This document shows, in pieces, positions 8,432 through 16,696 of a stretch of DNA of 32,457 nt (positions are counted from its first letter, which is position 1; the number at the start of each line of letters is the position of its first letter). Origin of the DNA: Gemmataceae bacterium. Its GTDB lineage: Bacteria; Planctomycetota; Planctomycetia; Gemmatales; Gemmataceae. The stretch spans positions 1 through 32,457 of the forward strand of contig PLDW01000058.1 of assembly GCA_003136315.1 (NCBI GenBank). Direction: 5' to 3'. The position numbers and the translations under genes were made by a program. The notes under the pieces are model-generated. The model saw only the letters and a list, made by a program, of their open reading frames with translations, had not been told where the DNA came from and searched no databases.

Positions 8432-10325
8432 ACTTGAAGCGATTACCGATATCCGGCCGACGAAGGAGAAACCGCAAGCCGTTCCGGCACAGTACGGGAG
8501 GCGGTTCCAACTCATCGCCGATAAGCCGGCCCGGCTAGGGCGGGATGAAACGAAAATGGACTGGGCCGTCCCGGAGGACGACCAGATCTCCCGTTTTTAC
8601 GCCAACCTGGCGTGGGACGGCACCCGCCTGACCGTCGAGCGACGTGGACCGGTTCTCCCGGACTACCCGGAGGCCCCGGCGAACAAGATCGTCGTCCGCG
8701 ACCCCAGCGCGAAAGAAAAGTTCATGGAGGTGGTGAAGGCCACCCTTGGACCCGGGGAATCGTTCTGGATCGGCCAAACTCAGTTCACGCTGCGGGTGGA
8801 CGACGACGCCTGCCAGGATGCCGCAGTGGATGCCACCGTCGCCCCCGTGAAGGAGGAGCGCACCCGGGCTCAGCTGGAGGAAATTCCCTTCACCGACCCG
8901 GCGATCGTCCTCAAGGCGATGGAGCAAGTCCCGAACACGATCAAGGCCGCAGCGAACGACCAGGGCCTGTTTCGGCAGATGCTCAAGGTGGTCATGCAGG
9001 CTCTGGGCCGGGCGGATGCGGTGGGGATCGTCCGCATCCCCCCAGACTGTCCGCCCGGAGAGCGCCGGCTTGCCCTGGTGGAGTCGAACGTCCGCCCAGC
9101 CATGCTCCTGGGATCGAGGAGTTTCACCCCCTCCCGTCGGCTGGCGTACCGGGCGATCCTGGAGCGGCGGCGAAGTTGTCTCCACTGCTGGTCGACGGAC
9201 GGAACCGATAACGAAGGGTCAGAAATGACCCTGGCCGCCGCCCCACTCAACAACTCGATCCCCTGGGCCATCTGCACCCCCTTCCAGGACGGCTCGAAAT
9301 TCGCCCTGTACGTCGCCGGGCATGTCCCCGGATCGTGGTCGTCTTTAACCAAGCCAGCCCAGGACAAGATCCTCGCAGACCTGACACAGTACCAGAAGAT
9401 TGCTGAGTTGATTGTCGGGCTGATCGAGACCACACTGCGGATGAATCGCCTGTCTCGACAAAACAACCTGATCCGTCAGGCCTGGCACCGGGAACTGTGG
9501 CAGTTCATGGACGATCCGGTCAAGCTGGATGCAATTCTCCAGCCGCAGGAAAAGGAAGTCACCATCCTCTTCTGTGATTTGCGCAACTACTCGCTGTACG
9601 CATCGGAGCACAAGTCCGAGCTCTTGACCGCGTGGAAAAGCATTGCCTCAGCGCTGGAGATCATGGCCGCGACGATTACCGACAAGGGGGGGGTGGTTGG
9701 CGGATTCCGCGGGGACGCCGTGCTCGGATTCTGGGGTTGGCCGGAGAGCCGAGAGAGGCAGGTGGAACGGGCCGGTCAGGCGGCGGTTCGCATCCGCGAC
9801 CGGATCGGCGGGCGCTCGATGGGCAAGCAGTGTGGTCTCGGGCTGACCCACGGTAAGGCGCTGGCCGGTCGACTGGGGGCACACGATCTGGCGGTCGTCG
9901 ACCTGTACGGCCCGGTGGTCAACCTGGCGTTCCGACTGGAGGCGATGACGAAGGCGTTCGGTGTGGGGGTGATTGTAAGCGAGGACGTGGCATCACGGAT
10001 CTCGGAAACCGACCCGGACGGGGAAAAACTGCGGACACGGAAACTGGGGAATGTGAAGGCGAAGGGGTTCCCGGAACCGGTCCCGGCCTATGAGTTGTAC
10101 TCGATCGACAACCCGACCGTCTCCGAGTGGCAGCGGCACGAGTGGAACGCGCTGGTCGACCAGTTCACGAAGGGGGAGTGGACCGAGGTGTACGATGCAC
10201 TCTCCGCGCAATTCCCGGACGACTCGGCCGCACAGTGCCTGATGCGGTTCATGAACGCGACCGACCTCTCTCCCCCGCAAGGGTGGAACGGCGCATTCAT
10301 CCCACCCGGCCCGCCGGAAGGCTGA
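8424..10325 (+). CDS. FHA-GAF-class III adenylate/guanylate cyclase, 633 aa
   Basis: ATG 8424 is preferred to an in-frame start 7 codons earlier because GGGAG sits about 10 bases upstream. It overlaps the kinase stop as ATGGCTGA. Domains in order: FHA at about 20-135 with phosphothreonine-site residues Gly39-Arg40, Ser56-Arg57 and Asn87; GAF-like at about 165-345; class III cyclase at about 376-556. Cyclase metal-binding Asp385 (FCDLRNYS) and Asp431 (FRGDAV) are present, as are Asn500 and Arg504 (NLAFRLE) and a purine-position Asp493. The usual substrate-selecting Lys four residues before Asp431 is Gly427. The likely product is cAMP, but nucleotide choice is uncertain. The FHA domain beside a Ser/Thr kinase suggests recruitment or control by phosphorylation (inference). 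Confidence 0.88.
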   Translation: MAELEAITDIRPTKEKPQAVPAQYGRRFQLIADKPARLGRDETKMDWAVPEDDQISRFYANLAWDGTRLTVERRGPVLPDYPEAPANKIVVRDPSAKEKFMEVVKATLGPGESFWIGQTQFTLRVDDDACQDAAVDATVAPVKEERTRAQLEEIPFTDPAIVLKAMEQVPNTIKAAANDQGLFRQMLKVVMQALGRADAVGIVRIPPDCPPGERRLALVESNVRPAMLLGSRSFTPSRRLAYRAILERRRSCLHCWSTDGTDNEGSEMTLAAAPLNNSIPWAICTPFQDGSKFALYVAGHVPGSWSSLTKPAQDKILADLTQYQKIAELIVGLIETTLRMNRLSRQNNLIRQAWHRELWQFMDDPVKLDAILQPQEKEVTILFCDLRNYSLYASEHKSELLTAWKSIASALEIMAATITDKGGVVGGFRGDAVLGFWGWPESRERQVERAGQAAVRIRDRIGGRSMGKQCGLGLTHGKALAGRLGAHDLAVVDLYGPVVNLAFRLEAMTKAFGVGVIVSEDVASRISETDPDGEKLRTRKLGNVKAKGFPEPVPAYELYSIDNPTVSEWQRHEWNALVDQFTKGEWTEVYDALSAQFPDDSAAQCLMRFMNATDLSPPQGWNGAFIPPGPPEG

Positions 10326-10408
10326 AATTCCCCTCACGGCTCCTCTGGAAGCGGGGAACGCGGAACGGGATAAGCCCCCGGTGCCGTTGCGGGGCCGGAG
10401 GCCTCCAA

Positions 10409-10615
10409 CCTTTCAGGCTGGAAAACCGGCCACTCAGAACGTTGCCCCGGTCCCGATACTGGGTGACATCCAGACAGCCTCAAAACCCATGTCATCAGCT
10501 TTTCAGGCCAAAAATCTTACTGCTTTATGGTCAAAATGATCCGATCTGCACCTTAACATGGGTGGGTTTTCAGCCTGAAAGGCTGAGATTTCTTAGCCCA
10601 GGGCAACGCCCTGGG
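10409..10615. repeat. Palindromic repeat element with inverted ends
   Basis: CCTTTCAGGCTGGAAAACC at 10409-10427 is matched in inverted orientation by GGTTTTCAGCCTGAAAGG at 10565-10582, with one base of difference. CAGCCTGAAAGGCTG (10571-10585) is a perfect hairpin. CCCAGGGCAACGCCCTGGG (10597-10615) is another, with an 8-bp stem and loop AAC. A shorter inverted pair (ACCCATGT / ACATGGGT) lies inside. It fills most of the 360-base gap between the cyclase and TIR genes and has no coding content. It resembles the interspersed palindromic repeats of planctomycete genomes. It may also act as a transcription end for the cyclase operon, though it has no T-run. Confidence 0.75.
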
Positions 10616-10685
10616 TAGCTGGGCTCGCCACGCGGAAATCGGTACAATCGGGGTGTGATCCTCCGCCCTCGCTCGGTGTCTGCCC

Positions 10686-13337
10686 ATGATCTTCATCAGC
10701 TACCGGGTTGCGGATAGCGCTCACTTGGTCGGTCGGCTACGAGCGGACCTCGTGAGGCTGTACGCATCCGCCCGAATCGTCTACCGCGACAAAAATGACC
10801 TCCAGGGTGGCCAGGACTGGCCAGATGAACTCCGCCGGGCACTCATCGAGTGCCCGGTCCTTCTGGCCGTTATCGGCCCTGGATGGGCCGAAGCTAGGTT
10901 TGCCACAGGTCCGCAGGCCGGAGAATTGCGACTCAGCGACGCGAAAGACTGGGTGCGGACCGAGATCCGCACCGCCCTTGAGCTGTCGAAATCGGACCCC
11001 GGCCGTCACGTCATCCCGATCTTCGTGAACGCCACTCCCATGAAAGAGAAGGAGTGGCTGGACCGTCGCGGTCTGGCAGATCTCTTTGACAAGCAGGGGC
11101 TGCCCCTCCGGGAAGACCCTGACTATGACCACGATCTGCAACAACTCCTCAACCGGCTCGAAACTCTCCGCGCCGAACTCAAGGCGAGCCGCAAACCCGA
11201 TCCACCACCAAGGCTACCTGCTCGTCCGCCCGTGTGCGTCGGCCGCGCCGACCTCCTGGCGAAGCTCGAAACCCTGTTCCTGCCATCTCGGGTCAATGCC
11301 CCACTCCCGCGATTGGCAGTGGCTGGGATTGGTGGGATCGGCAAGAGCACCACTGTCCTTTGGTTCCTCTACGATCCACGGGTGAAGAAGCGATACGGGG
11401 TCAACCGCCATTTCGTCTCACTTGACGGGGCCGACTCCCGCGGGGCAGTGATCGGCAAACTCGCGGAGGCTCTCGGCATCCCGACCGGCCCGGACACGGA
11501 AGGCCGCGTGTTGGCGAGTCTGGATACTGGCGGGCGGCGCCTCATCGTGCTTGACAACGCCGAGACCCCGCTCGAATCCCGTGAGCGGCTCACGGTCGAG
11601 GATCTGTTCGGCACCCTCGCCGGTTTCCCTTACGTCGGCCTGATCGCCACGCTCAGGCCAACTGTTCCCCTCACCGGATGGGACACCACCGACGAACTCA
11701 CCCGCCTGCTCGCTCCGGCCGATCGCGAAGCATTCGACCATCACTCCGGGCGAAAATTCGCCGCCGATCCAGACGCAGCCGGATTCGTCGCAGCCCTGGA
11801 GGGCTGGCCGATCGTCCTGCGGCTGGCGGCTGAACAGGCGAAGCTCTACCGATCGATCCGCGAATTCTGGACCGTCTGGGACCGAGAGCGTGACGAGCTA
11901 TTGCGACAGGGAGCAGATAAGGCGTCGAACTTCGCAGTGAGCGTGAAACTTTCACTCGACAGTCCGCACATGACTCTGGCTGGAAGGCGGTTGCTCGCCC
12001 TTCTGGCTAGATTGCCAGCAGGCGTCCGCCACGACGATCTCCCGGAAGTGCTCGGCCATGAGGGGGTCAAGGCTGCGGCGGCTCTCCGCAAGGTCGGCGG
12101 GTTGGTGATCGAGAACGAAGATCGGGTGCGGATGCTCGCCCCCCTTCGCGAGCATCTGGAGGTAATACTCCCCTTCGATGGGGACGAGAGAGAATGGACC
12201 TTTCGATTCTACTGTGGCATCGCGACTCGGCGACTGAACGCTCCGAGTAGCGAATGGAAAGCCGCCAATGCGCGGCTTGCACCGGAGACCGAGAACGTCC
12301 GAGTGATGATCCGATGCGGGCTTGCGTCACACCAGCGCATCCCCGCATACGAAGCGGCGAGAGGGTTAGGTGATTTTGGGAGGTTTGTCGGGCTCGACTT
12401 TTCGGAACAACTCCGCAGCAGTGCTCTTGCTGCCCACGAACACAACGATCACCAGGCCGAGGCGGACTGCATACTGAGCTTGGGGAACATCGCTCTCGAT
12501 CGTAGCGACCACGCGGAGGCCGGTCGTCATTATGCTGATGCACTACCCCTGTACCGCCAAGTCGGGGACGTCCTCGGGGAGGCGAACTGCATCAAAAGGC
12601 TCGGTGACATCTCCCTCCGTCGTAGCGACCATGCGGAGGCCGGTCGTCGTTACGCCGATGCCCTGCCCCTGTACCGCCAAGTCGGGGACGTCCTCGGGGA
12701 GGCGAACTGCATCCTAAGCCTGGGGAACATCGCTCTTGATCGTGGCGACCATGCAGAGGCCGGTCGTCGTTACGCCAAGGCCCTGCCTCTTTACCGCGGG
12801 ATCGGGTCCGTCCTCGGGGAAGCAAACTGCATCAGACGCCTTGGTGACATCGCCCGCGAACGAAGCGACCACGCGGAGGCTGGTCATCATTATGATGAGG
12901 CCCTCCCGCTGTACCGTCGCGTCGGGCAGATCCTTGGGGAGGCAAACTGTATCTGGAGTCAAGGTATCATCGCCCTCCAACTGTCCAACCATGCGGAGGC
13001 AAGTCGTCGTAACACCGATGCCCTGCCCCTGTACCGCCGGGTTGGGGACGTGCTCGGGGAGGCGAACTGCATTCGCAGCCTGGGTGATATCGCCCACGCA
13101 GAAGGAAAGACAGAGACTGCTCGTCTAAGATGGGACGAATCGCTGATCCTTTATCAACGCATCCCTGAGCCATGTTCCATTGGAGAAACCTACGAACGGT
13201 TGGCCCGCATCGCAACCGCCTCTCCCGAGCGACAGCGATTCGTCGCCGCAGCCCGCGCTGCATGGACCTCCATCGACCGGCCCGACCTGATCGCCCAACT
13301 GGACAGCGAATTCCCGCCCGACTACGCTTCGACGTGA
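10686..13337 (+). CDS. TIR-STAND NTPase-TPR protein, 883 aa
   Basis: Residues 1-145 are a TIR domain: FISYR start, RDKNDLQGGQDW, and the helix DWVRTEIRTAL with Glu93 as candidate catalytic Glu. A Pro-rich linker leads to a STAND/NB-ARC-like NTPase with Walker A GIGGIGKST (214-222) and Walker B RLIVLDNAE (285-293), then a helical region, then TPRs of 40 residues from about 591 to the end. TIR domains of bacterial STAND proteins often cleave NAD+ after the repeat domain senses a trigger, commonly in antiphage immunity. That role here is inference from architecture. The start ATG has no strong ribosome site. The stop is 6 bases before the next gene. The TPR units are nearly identical at DNA level. 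Confidence 0.88.
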   Translation: MIFISYRVADSAHLVGRLRADLVRLYASARIVYRDKNDLQGGQDWPDELRRALIECPVLLAVIGPGWAEARFATGPQAGELRLSDAKDWVRTEIRTALELSKSDPGRHVIPIFVNATPMKEKEWLDRRGLADLFDKQGLPLREDPDYDHDLQQLLNRLETLRAELKASRKPDPPPRLPARPPVCVGRADLLAKLETLFLPSRVNAPLPRLAVAGIGGIGKSTTVLWFLYDPRVKKRYGVNRHFVSLDGADSRGAVIGKLAEALGIPTGPDTEGRVLASLDTGGRRLIVLDNAETPLESRERLTVEDLFGTLAGFPYVGLIATLRPTVPLTGWDTTDELTRLLAPADREAFDHHSGRKFAADPDAAGFVAALEGWPIVLRLAAEQAKLYRSIREFWTVWDRERDELLRQGADKASNFAVSVKLSLDSPHMTLAGRRLLALLARLPAGVRHDDLPEVLGHEGVKAAAALRKVGGLVIENEDRVRMLAPLREHLEVILPFDGDEREWTFRFYCGIATRRLNAPSSEWKAANARLAPETENVRVMIRCGLASHQRIPAYEAARGLGDFGRFVGLDFSEQLRSSALAAHEHNDHQAEADCILSLGNIALDRSDHAEAGRHYADALPLYRQVGDVLGEANCIKRLGDISLRRSDHAEAGRRYADALPLYRQVGDVLGEANCILSLGNIALDRGDHAEAGRRYAKALPLYRGIGSVLGEANCIRRLGDIARERSDHAEAGHHYDEALPLYRRVGQILGEANCIWSQGIIALQLSNHAEASRRNTDALPLYRRVGDVLGEANCIRSLGDIAHAEGKTETARLRWDESLILYQRIPEPCSIGETYERLARIATASPERQRFVAAARAAWTSIDRPDLIAQLDSEFPPDYAST
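12460..13090 (+). repeat. Near-identical 120-bp tandem repeats encoding TPR units
   Basis: Five units and a partial sixth, each exactly 120 bases, encode variants of DHAEAGRRYADALPLYR with GDVLGEANCI. The segments beginning near 12550 and 12670 differ at only a few bases. The block near 13030 is also very close, while the units at about 12820-13000 are more diverged. Confidence 0.9.
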
Positions 13338-13343
13338 TGCCCC

Positions 13344-13784
13344 ATGACCGACCCCCACGCCGACACCTCCTTGAAGTGGATACTCCGGCTGGTCGGGGGG
13401 GTAGAGGTCTGCGCCATCCCCTTTATCTTCTTCCCACAGGGATGGATGGATGCGATTCACGACCGGCTTCTCGGACTCGGGCCACTTCCGGACCGGCCGG
13501 TTGTCGAGTACATGGCCCGGTCGTTGTCAGCGCTGTACGCTGCCCACGGGGCGGTCATTGTGCGGATGTCGTTTGATGTGAGGCGGTTCCGGCCGCTGAT
13601 TGGGTTTCTCGGCTGGGCACACGTGGCGCTTGGGGTCACGGTGTTCGGGTCGGACCTCGCCGCTGGGGTACCCTGGTTCTGGGTGCTGGGGGAAGGTCCA
13701 GTAATCGCGACCGGCGGAGCCCTGATCGTGGCGATGAGTTGGGTCCGTTCGCCCAATTCCAAAACACCCGCGCAAGTTCCGTAG
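13344..13784 (+). CDS. Hypothetical four-helix membrane protein, 146 aa
   Basis: The ATG lies 6 bases after the TIR-STAND stop, so the genes are probably co-transcribed. Four hydrophobic stretches are visible: around WILRLVGGVEVCAIPFIFF, ARSLSALYAAHGAVIV, IGFLGWAHVALGVTVFG and WVLGEGPVIATGGALIVAM. No catalytic motif is recognised. I recall similar small membrane proteins in planctomycetes, usually annotated as hypothetical, so the link to the TIR gene may be only positional. Confidence 0.65.
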   Translation: MTDPHADTSLKWILRLVGGVEVCAIPFIFFPQGWMDAIHDRLLGLGPLPDRPVVEYMARSLSALYAAHGAVIVRMSFDVRRFRPLIGFLGWAHVALGVTVFGSDLAAGVPWFWVLGEGPVIATGGALIVAMSWVRSPNSKTPAQVP

Positions 13785-13909
13785 CCGGCCGCGTTCTACG
13801 CGGAGGCGACCAGGCCGGGAAGAATTCCCGCAGACACCGAATCGTCACCAACGAATCACATCACAAACCGTTTCCAACGGATGGGACGAATTGCCCCGAG
13901 GACGGACAC

Positions 13910-14650
13910 ATGCGCATTCCCCCGTTGTGGACGGTCCGGCTTCTGGTCGTTGGGATCGCTGCCAGCCGTAGCGGCACCGCGACCGCACAAACCCCAGCCA
14001 TGTCGATCCCGGTCTCTCCCCATCCTGGTTCGGGGAGAGTGTTTCAGTTTCAGCAGGTCAATGGCTTGCCGAATTGGAATCTTGGCGGGGGTGGGGCGAG
14101 CACCGGAACCCCCACCACCTCCGGCATGTTTCTGCCACCCGTTGTGAGCCCCTCACGCGCGGCAACGGGAACGGGCGGCGGGAACATTTTCGCCCGGCCG
14201 AACCCGAACCCGAACAACCGGATGATCTTCAACCCACCGGTGATGAACGCCTTTCTCCTGGCACCGAAGCCAGGCCCGAACGCGGCCAACCCGCATGCGA
14301 TCAACGCTGCCTTCAACCCGTGGACTCTCAATCCCGCGCTCGGAATCCCCGTCCCCGGTCAGCCGCTCTCCCTCCCGCCAGCCGCGATTGTACTCGCGTC
14401 TGGCATCGACCCAAGGGTCGATCCGTGGGGCGCGGCTGGGTATCGCGGGCTCATGTCATGGTCCTCCCCAGGCGGGGAGAGCAGTTCGTCGGAGCGGTCC
14501 CCCGGGCCAGCGTCCACATCCACACCCACTACCGATTCCGGCGATCCCGAACTGGTTTACGATCCGAGTACACGGACGTTCATCTCCCGCCAACCGGGTA
14601 GCCTCGTTCGACCTGGTACGCCAGGGTTTCTGCCGTGGATCTGGGAATGA
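13910..14650 (+). CDS. Secreted Pro/Asn/Gly-rich hypothetical protein, 246 aa
   Basis: ATG 13910 follows GAGGACGG, a good ribosome site about 10 bases upstream, and begins a signal peptide (MRIPPLWTVRLLVVGIAASR, cleavage near ATAQT). Longer upstream starts in the same frame would overlap the previous gene and bury this signal. The mature part is low complexity: Pro, Asn, Gly and Ser rich, with PNPNPNNR and repeated NP motifs. It has no recognised domain and ends PGFLPWIWE. It is probably an envelope or extracellular protein, similar in style to the product of 29609-30196. It converges on treZ. Confidence 0.6.
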   Translation: MRIPPLWTVRLLVVGIAASRSGTATAQTPAMSIPVSPHPGSGRVFQFQQVNGLPNWNLGGGGASTGTPTTSGMFLPPVVSPSRAATGTGGGNIFARPNPNPNNRMIFNPPVMNAFLLAPKPGPNAANPHAINAAFNPWTLNPALGIPVPGQPLSLPPAAIVLASGIDPRVDPWGAAGYRGLMSWSSPGGESSSSERSPGPASTSTPTTDSGDPELVYDPSTRTFISRQPGSLVRPGTPGFLPWIWE

Positions 14651-14680
14651 CAGGTTGGGCGCGATGACAGCGTGACCAGG

Positions 14681-16528
14681 TCATCCCTCACGCAGCAGCA
14701 CCACGAACGACCACGGGGCGACGGTCAGGGCGAGTTCCCCGTCCGACTCGACCGGCCCCGACACCCCGGCCCCAGGGCCGTCCCACTCCGTCGCGGACGA
14801 GTTGAGAAGGGGTTGCCACCGCCCGGACGGGCAACTGACCCGAAGGTCCGTTCGGTCGTTGCCAAGGTGGTACACCATCACCACTTCACTCCCCGGGGCC
14901 GTTCGCCGGACGGTCAGGGTAGTGTGCTTCTCGTCTCCCATCACATCGGGCGGAAAATCGCCCCGACAGCCGAGTGCGGGGATCTCCTTCCGTAATCGAA
15001 TCAGGGCCTGGTAGAAGCGATGGAGAATCGCTGCGCGGCCCTCACGCACCTTTGTCATATCCAGCTTCGAGCGTCGGAAGGTGGCTTCGTCTTGCGGGTC
15101 GGGTGGGTCGCCTTTCCACCCAAACTCGGCGGATTCCCGTCGCCGCCCGGCCCGGACGGCTTCGACAAGTTGGGGGTCGCCGTGGCTGACAAAGTACTGG
15201 AACGGGGCGGCCTCGCCGTACTCCTCACCCATGAACAGCAGGGGCACGAATGGGGATAACAGGATGAGCCCCGCGGCCAGTTTGTGACCCTCGAACCCGA
15301 TCGTTTTGTGGAGCCGGTCGCCGAGGGGTCGATTGCCGATCTGATCGTGGTTCTGGGAGCAAACCACGAACTGCCACGGGTGCAGACCGGCCGGCGAGTT
15401 CCCATGCCGACGGCCGCGGTACGGGTGGTACTGGCCGGTGTAGGCATACCCGTTGCGGTAAGCCCGGGCGAGTTGCCCAAGCCCCCCGAACCCGGCGAAA
15501 AACCCGCACCGATCCCCGGTCAGGAGAGCGTGGAGGGAGTGGTGCAGATCGTCGGCCCACTGGGCGTCCAGCCCGAGCCCTCCGGCGGCAATTGGCTGGA
15601 CGAATCGCGAATCGTTCGCATCACTCTCGGCGATCAGGTGGAATTTCCGCCCATTGCCCCGGGATCGGGTCACCTCACCGAGTTCGGTCAGGAACGGGTA
15701 GGCGGAGAAGTCCTTGATGGCGTTCGCAGCGTCGAGCCGCAGGGCATCGATATGAAACTCGGTCTGCCAGTAGCAGGCGTTGGCCAGGAAGTAGCCGCGG
15801 ACGTGGTCGCTCCCCGGGCCGTCGAAGTTGAGGGCGTCGCCCCACGGGGTCCGGTACTGGGTCGTGAAGTACGGGCCGAACTCCCGCAGGTAGTTCCCCT
15901 CCGGTCCGAGGTGGTTATAGACGACATCCAGGACCACCGCGATTCCCCGGCTGTGGCAGGCGTTCACGAACCGCTTGAACCCAACCGGCCCACCGTAGCT
16001 GTGCTGGACAGCGAACGGGTAGACCCCGTCGTATCCCCAGTTCCGACCGCCTGGGAACTGGGCGATCGGCATCACCTCGACGGCTGTGATCCCGAGTTCC
16101 TGAAGCCGGTCGAGCTCCCGGATCGCAGCGTCGAAAGTCCCTTCCGGAGTAAACGTGCCAATGTGAAGCTCGTAGAGGATGTAATCGGCGAGGTCCGGGT
16201 TGACCCACCCGGCATCGGTCCATCCGAACCGCGGCTCGACAACTGCCGATGGGCCGTGGACCCCGTCCGGTTGCCACCGGGAAGCCGGGTCCGGGCGGCG
16301 AACGTGCCCGAGGTCGAAGAGATACCGCGTACCGGGAGAAACACGGTCGACCGTTGCGACCCAGTAGCCATCCGGCTCAGGGGTCATTGGAATCACTCGT
16401 TCCGGCGGGCCGACGAGTCGCAGTGCGACTCGCTGGGGTTTCGGTGCCCACACCCGGAACTGGCACCGGTCAGGTGGGAGGAAGATCGCACCGATTTCCG
16501 GCGGAGTGAGCGGGATTGGTGAGAGCAT
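14681..16528 (-). CDS. treZ: Malto-oligosyltrehalose trehalohydrolase, 615 aa
   Basis: A GH13 enzyme that releases trehalose from maltooligosyl-trehalose (EC 3.2.1.141), the second step of the TreY-TreZ route from glycogen or maltodextrin. An N-terminal early-set beta domain (FRVWAPKPQRVALRL) precedes the catalytic barrel. Seen: ELHIGTFTPEGTF and DVVYNHLGPEGNY, both typical of TreZ and branching-type enzymes; nucleophile Asp266 in DALRLDAANAI; acid/base Glu301 in HLIAESD; transition-state Asp395 in QNHDQIGNR; and a C-terminal beta domain. Length fits the family. No treY is adjacent, so the partner must be elsewhere. Trehalose is a usual osmotic and desiccation protectant. The ribosome site is weak. 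Confidence 0.92.
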   Translation of the reverse strand: MLSPIPLTPPEIGAIFLPPDRCQFRVWAPKPQRVALRLVGPPERVIPMTPEPDGYWVATVDRVSPGTRYLFDLGHVRRPDPASRWQPDGVHGPSAVVEPRFGWTDAGWVNPDLADYILYELHIGTFTPEGTFDAAIRELDRLQELGITAVEVMPIAQFPGGRNWGYDGVYPFAVQHSYGGPVGFKRFVNACHSRGIAVVLDVVYNHLGPEGNYLREFGPYFTTQYRTPWGDALNFDGPGSDHVRGYFLANACYWQTEFHIDALRLDAANAIKDFSAYPFLTELGEVTRSRGNGRKFHLIAESDANDSRFVQPIAAGGLGLDAQWADDLHHSLHALLTGDRCGFFAGFGGLGQLARAYRNGYAYTGQYHPYRGRRHGNSPAGLHPWQFVVCSQNHDQIGNRPLGDRLHKTIGFEGHKLAAGLILLSPFVPLLFMGEEYGEAAPFQYFVSHGDPQLVEAVRAGRRRESAEFGWKGDPPDPQDEATFRRSKLDMTKVREGRAAILHRFYQALIRLRKEIPALGCRGDFPPDVMGDEKHTTLTVRRTAPGSEVVMVYHLGNDRTDLRVSCPSGRWQPLLNSSATEWDGPGAGVSGPVESDGELALTVAPWSFVVLLREG

Positions 16529-16571
16529 GATGCTTCGGTGCGAGAGGGAACGCGGTCACGAATGCCCGGCT

Positions 16572-16596
16572 CCCCCTTCCTTCTTAGGGAAGGGGG
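16572..16596. repeat. Palindrome in the treZ to hydrolase gap, G-rich on the plus strand
   Basis: CCCCCTTCC at 16572-16580 pairs perfectly with GGAAGGGGG at 16588-16596 around a 7-base loop. It is followed on the plus strand by TTGGGGGGTTAGG, giving several G-runs in a row. It lies in the 168-base gap between two genes transcribed leftward and is probably another interspersed repeat. Confidence 0.65.
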
Positions 16597-16696
16597 TTGG
16601 GGGGTTAGGTTCTCTCCGTTGGTCCTTAGGAAACGGCCTGTCAGGCCGACGATTCGGATCGCACGCCAAATCCTGGTGGTGTTCCTGGACGAGTCC

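Noticed and set aside
10127-10618. A plus-strand frame running from the cyclase end into the repeat element
   Set aside because: It is the wrong frame of the cyclase followed by repeat DNA. Its C-terminus merely translates the palindromes.
12460-13090. CRISPR-like or satellite repeat
   Set aside because: The 120-base units stay in frame and encode TPR helices in a continuous gene.
15284-16522. A 412-codon plus-strand frame across treZ
   Set aside because: Antisense shadow of treZ, whose catalytic residues and domain order are unmistakable.
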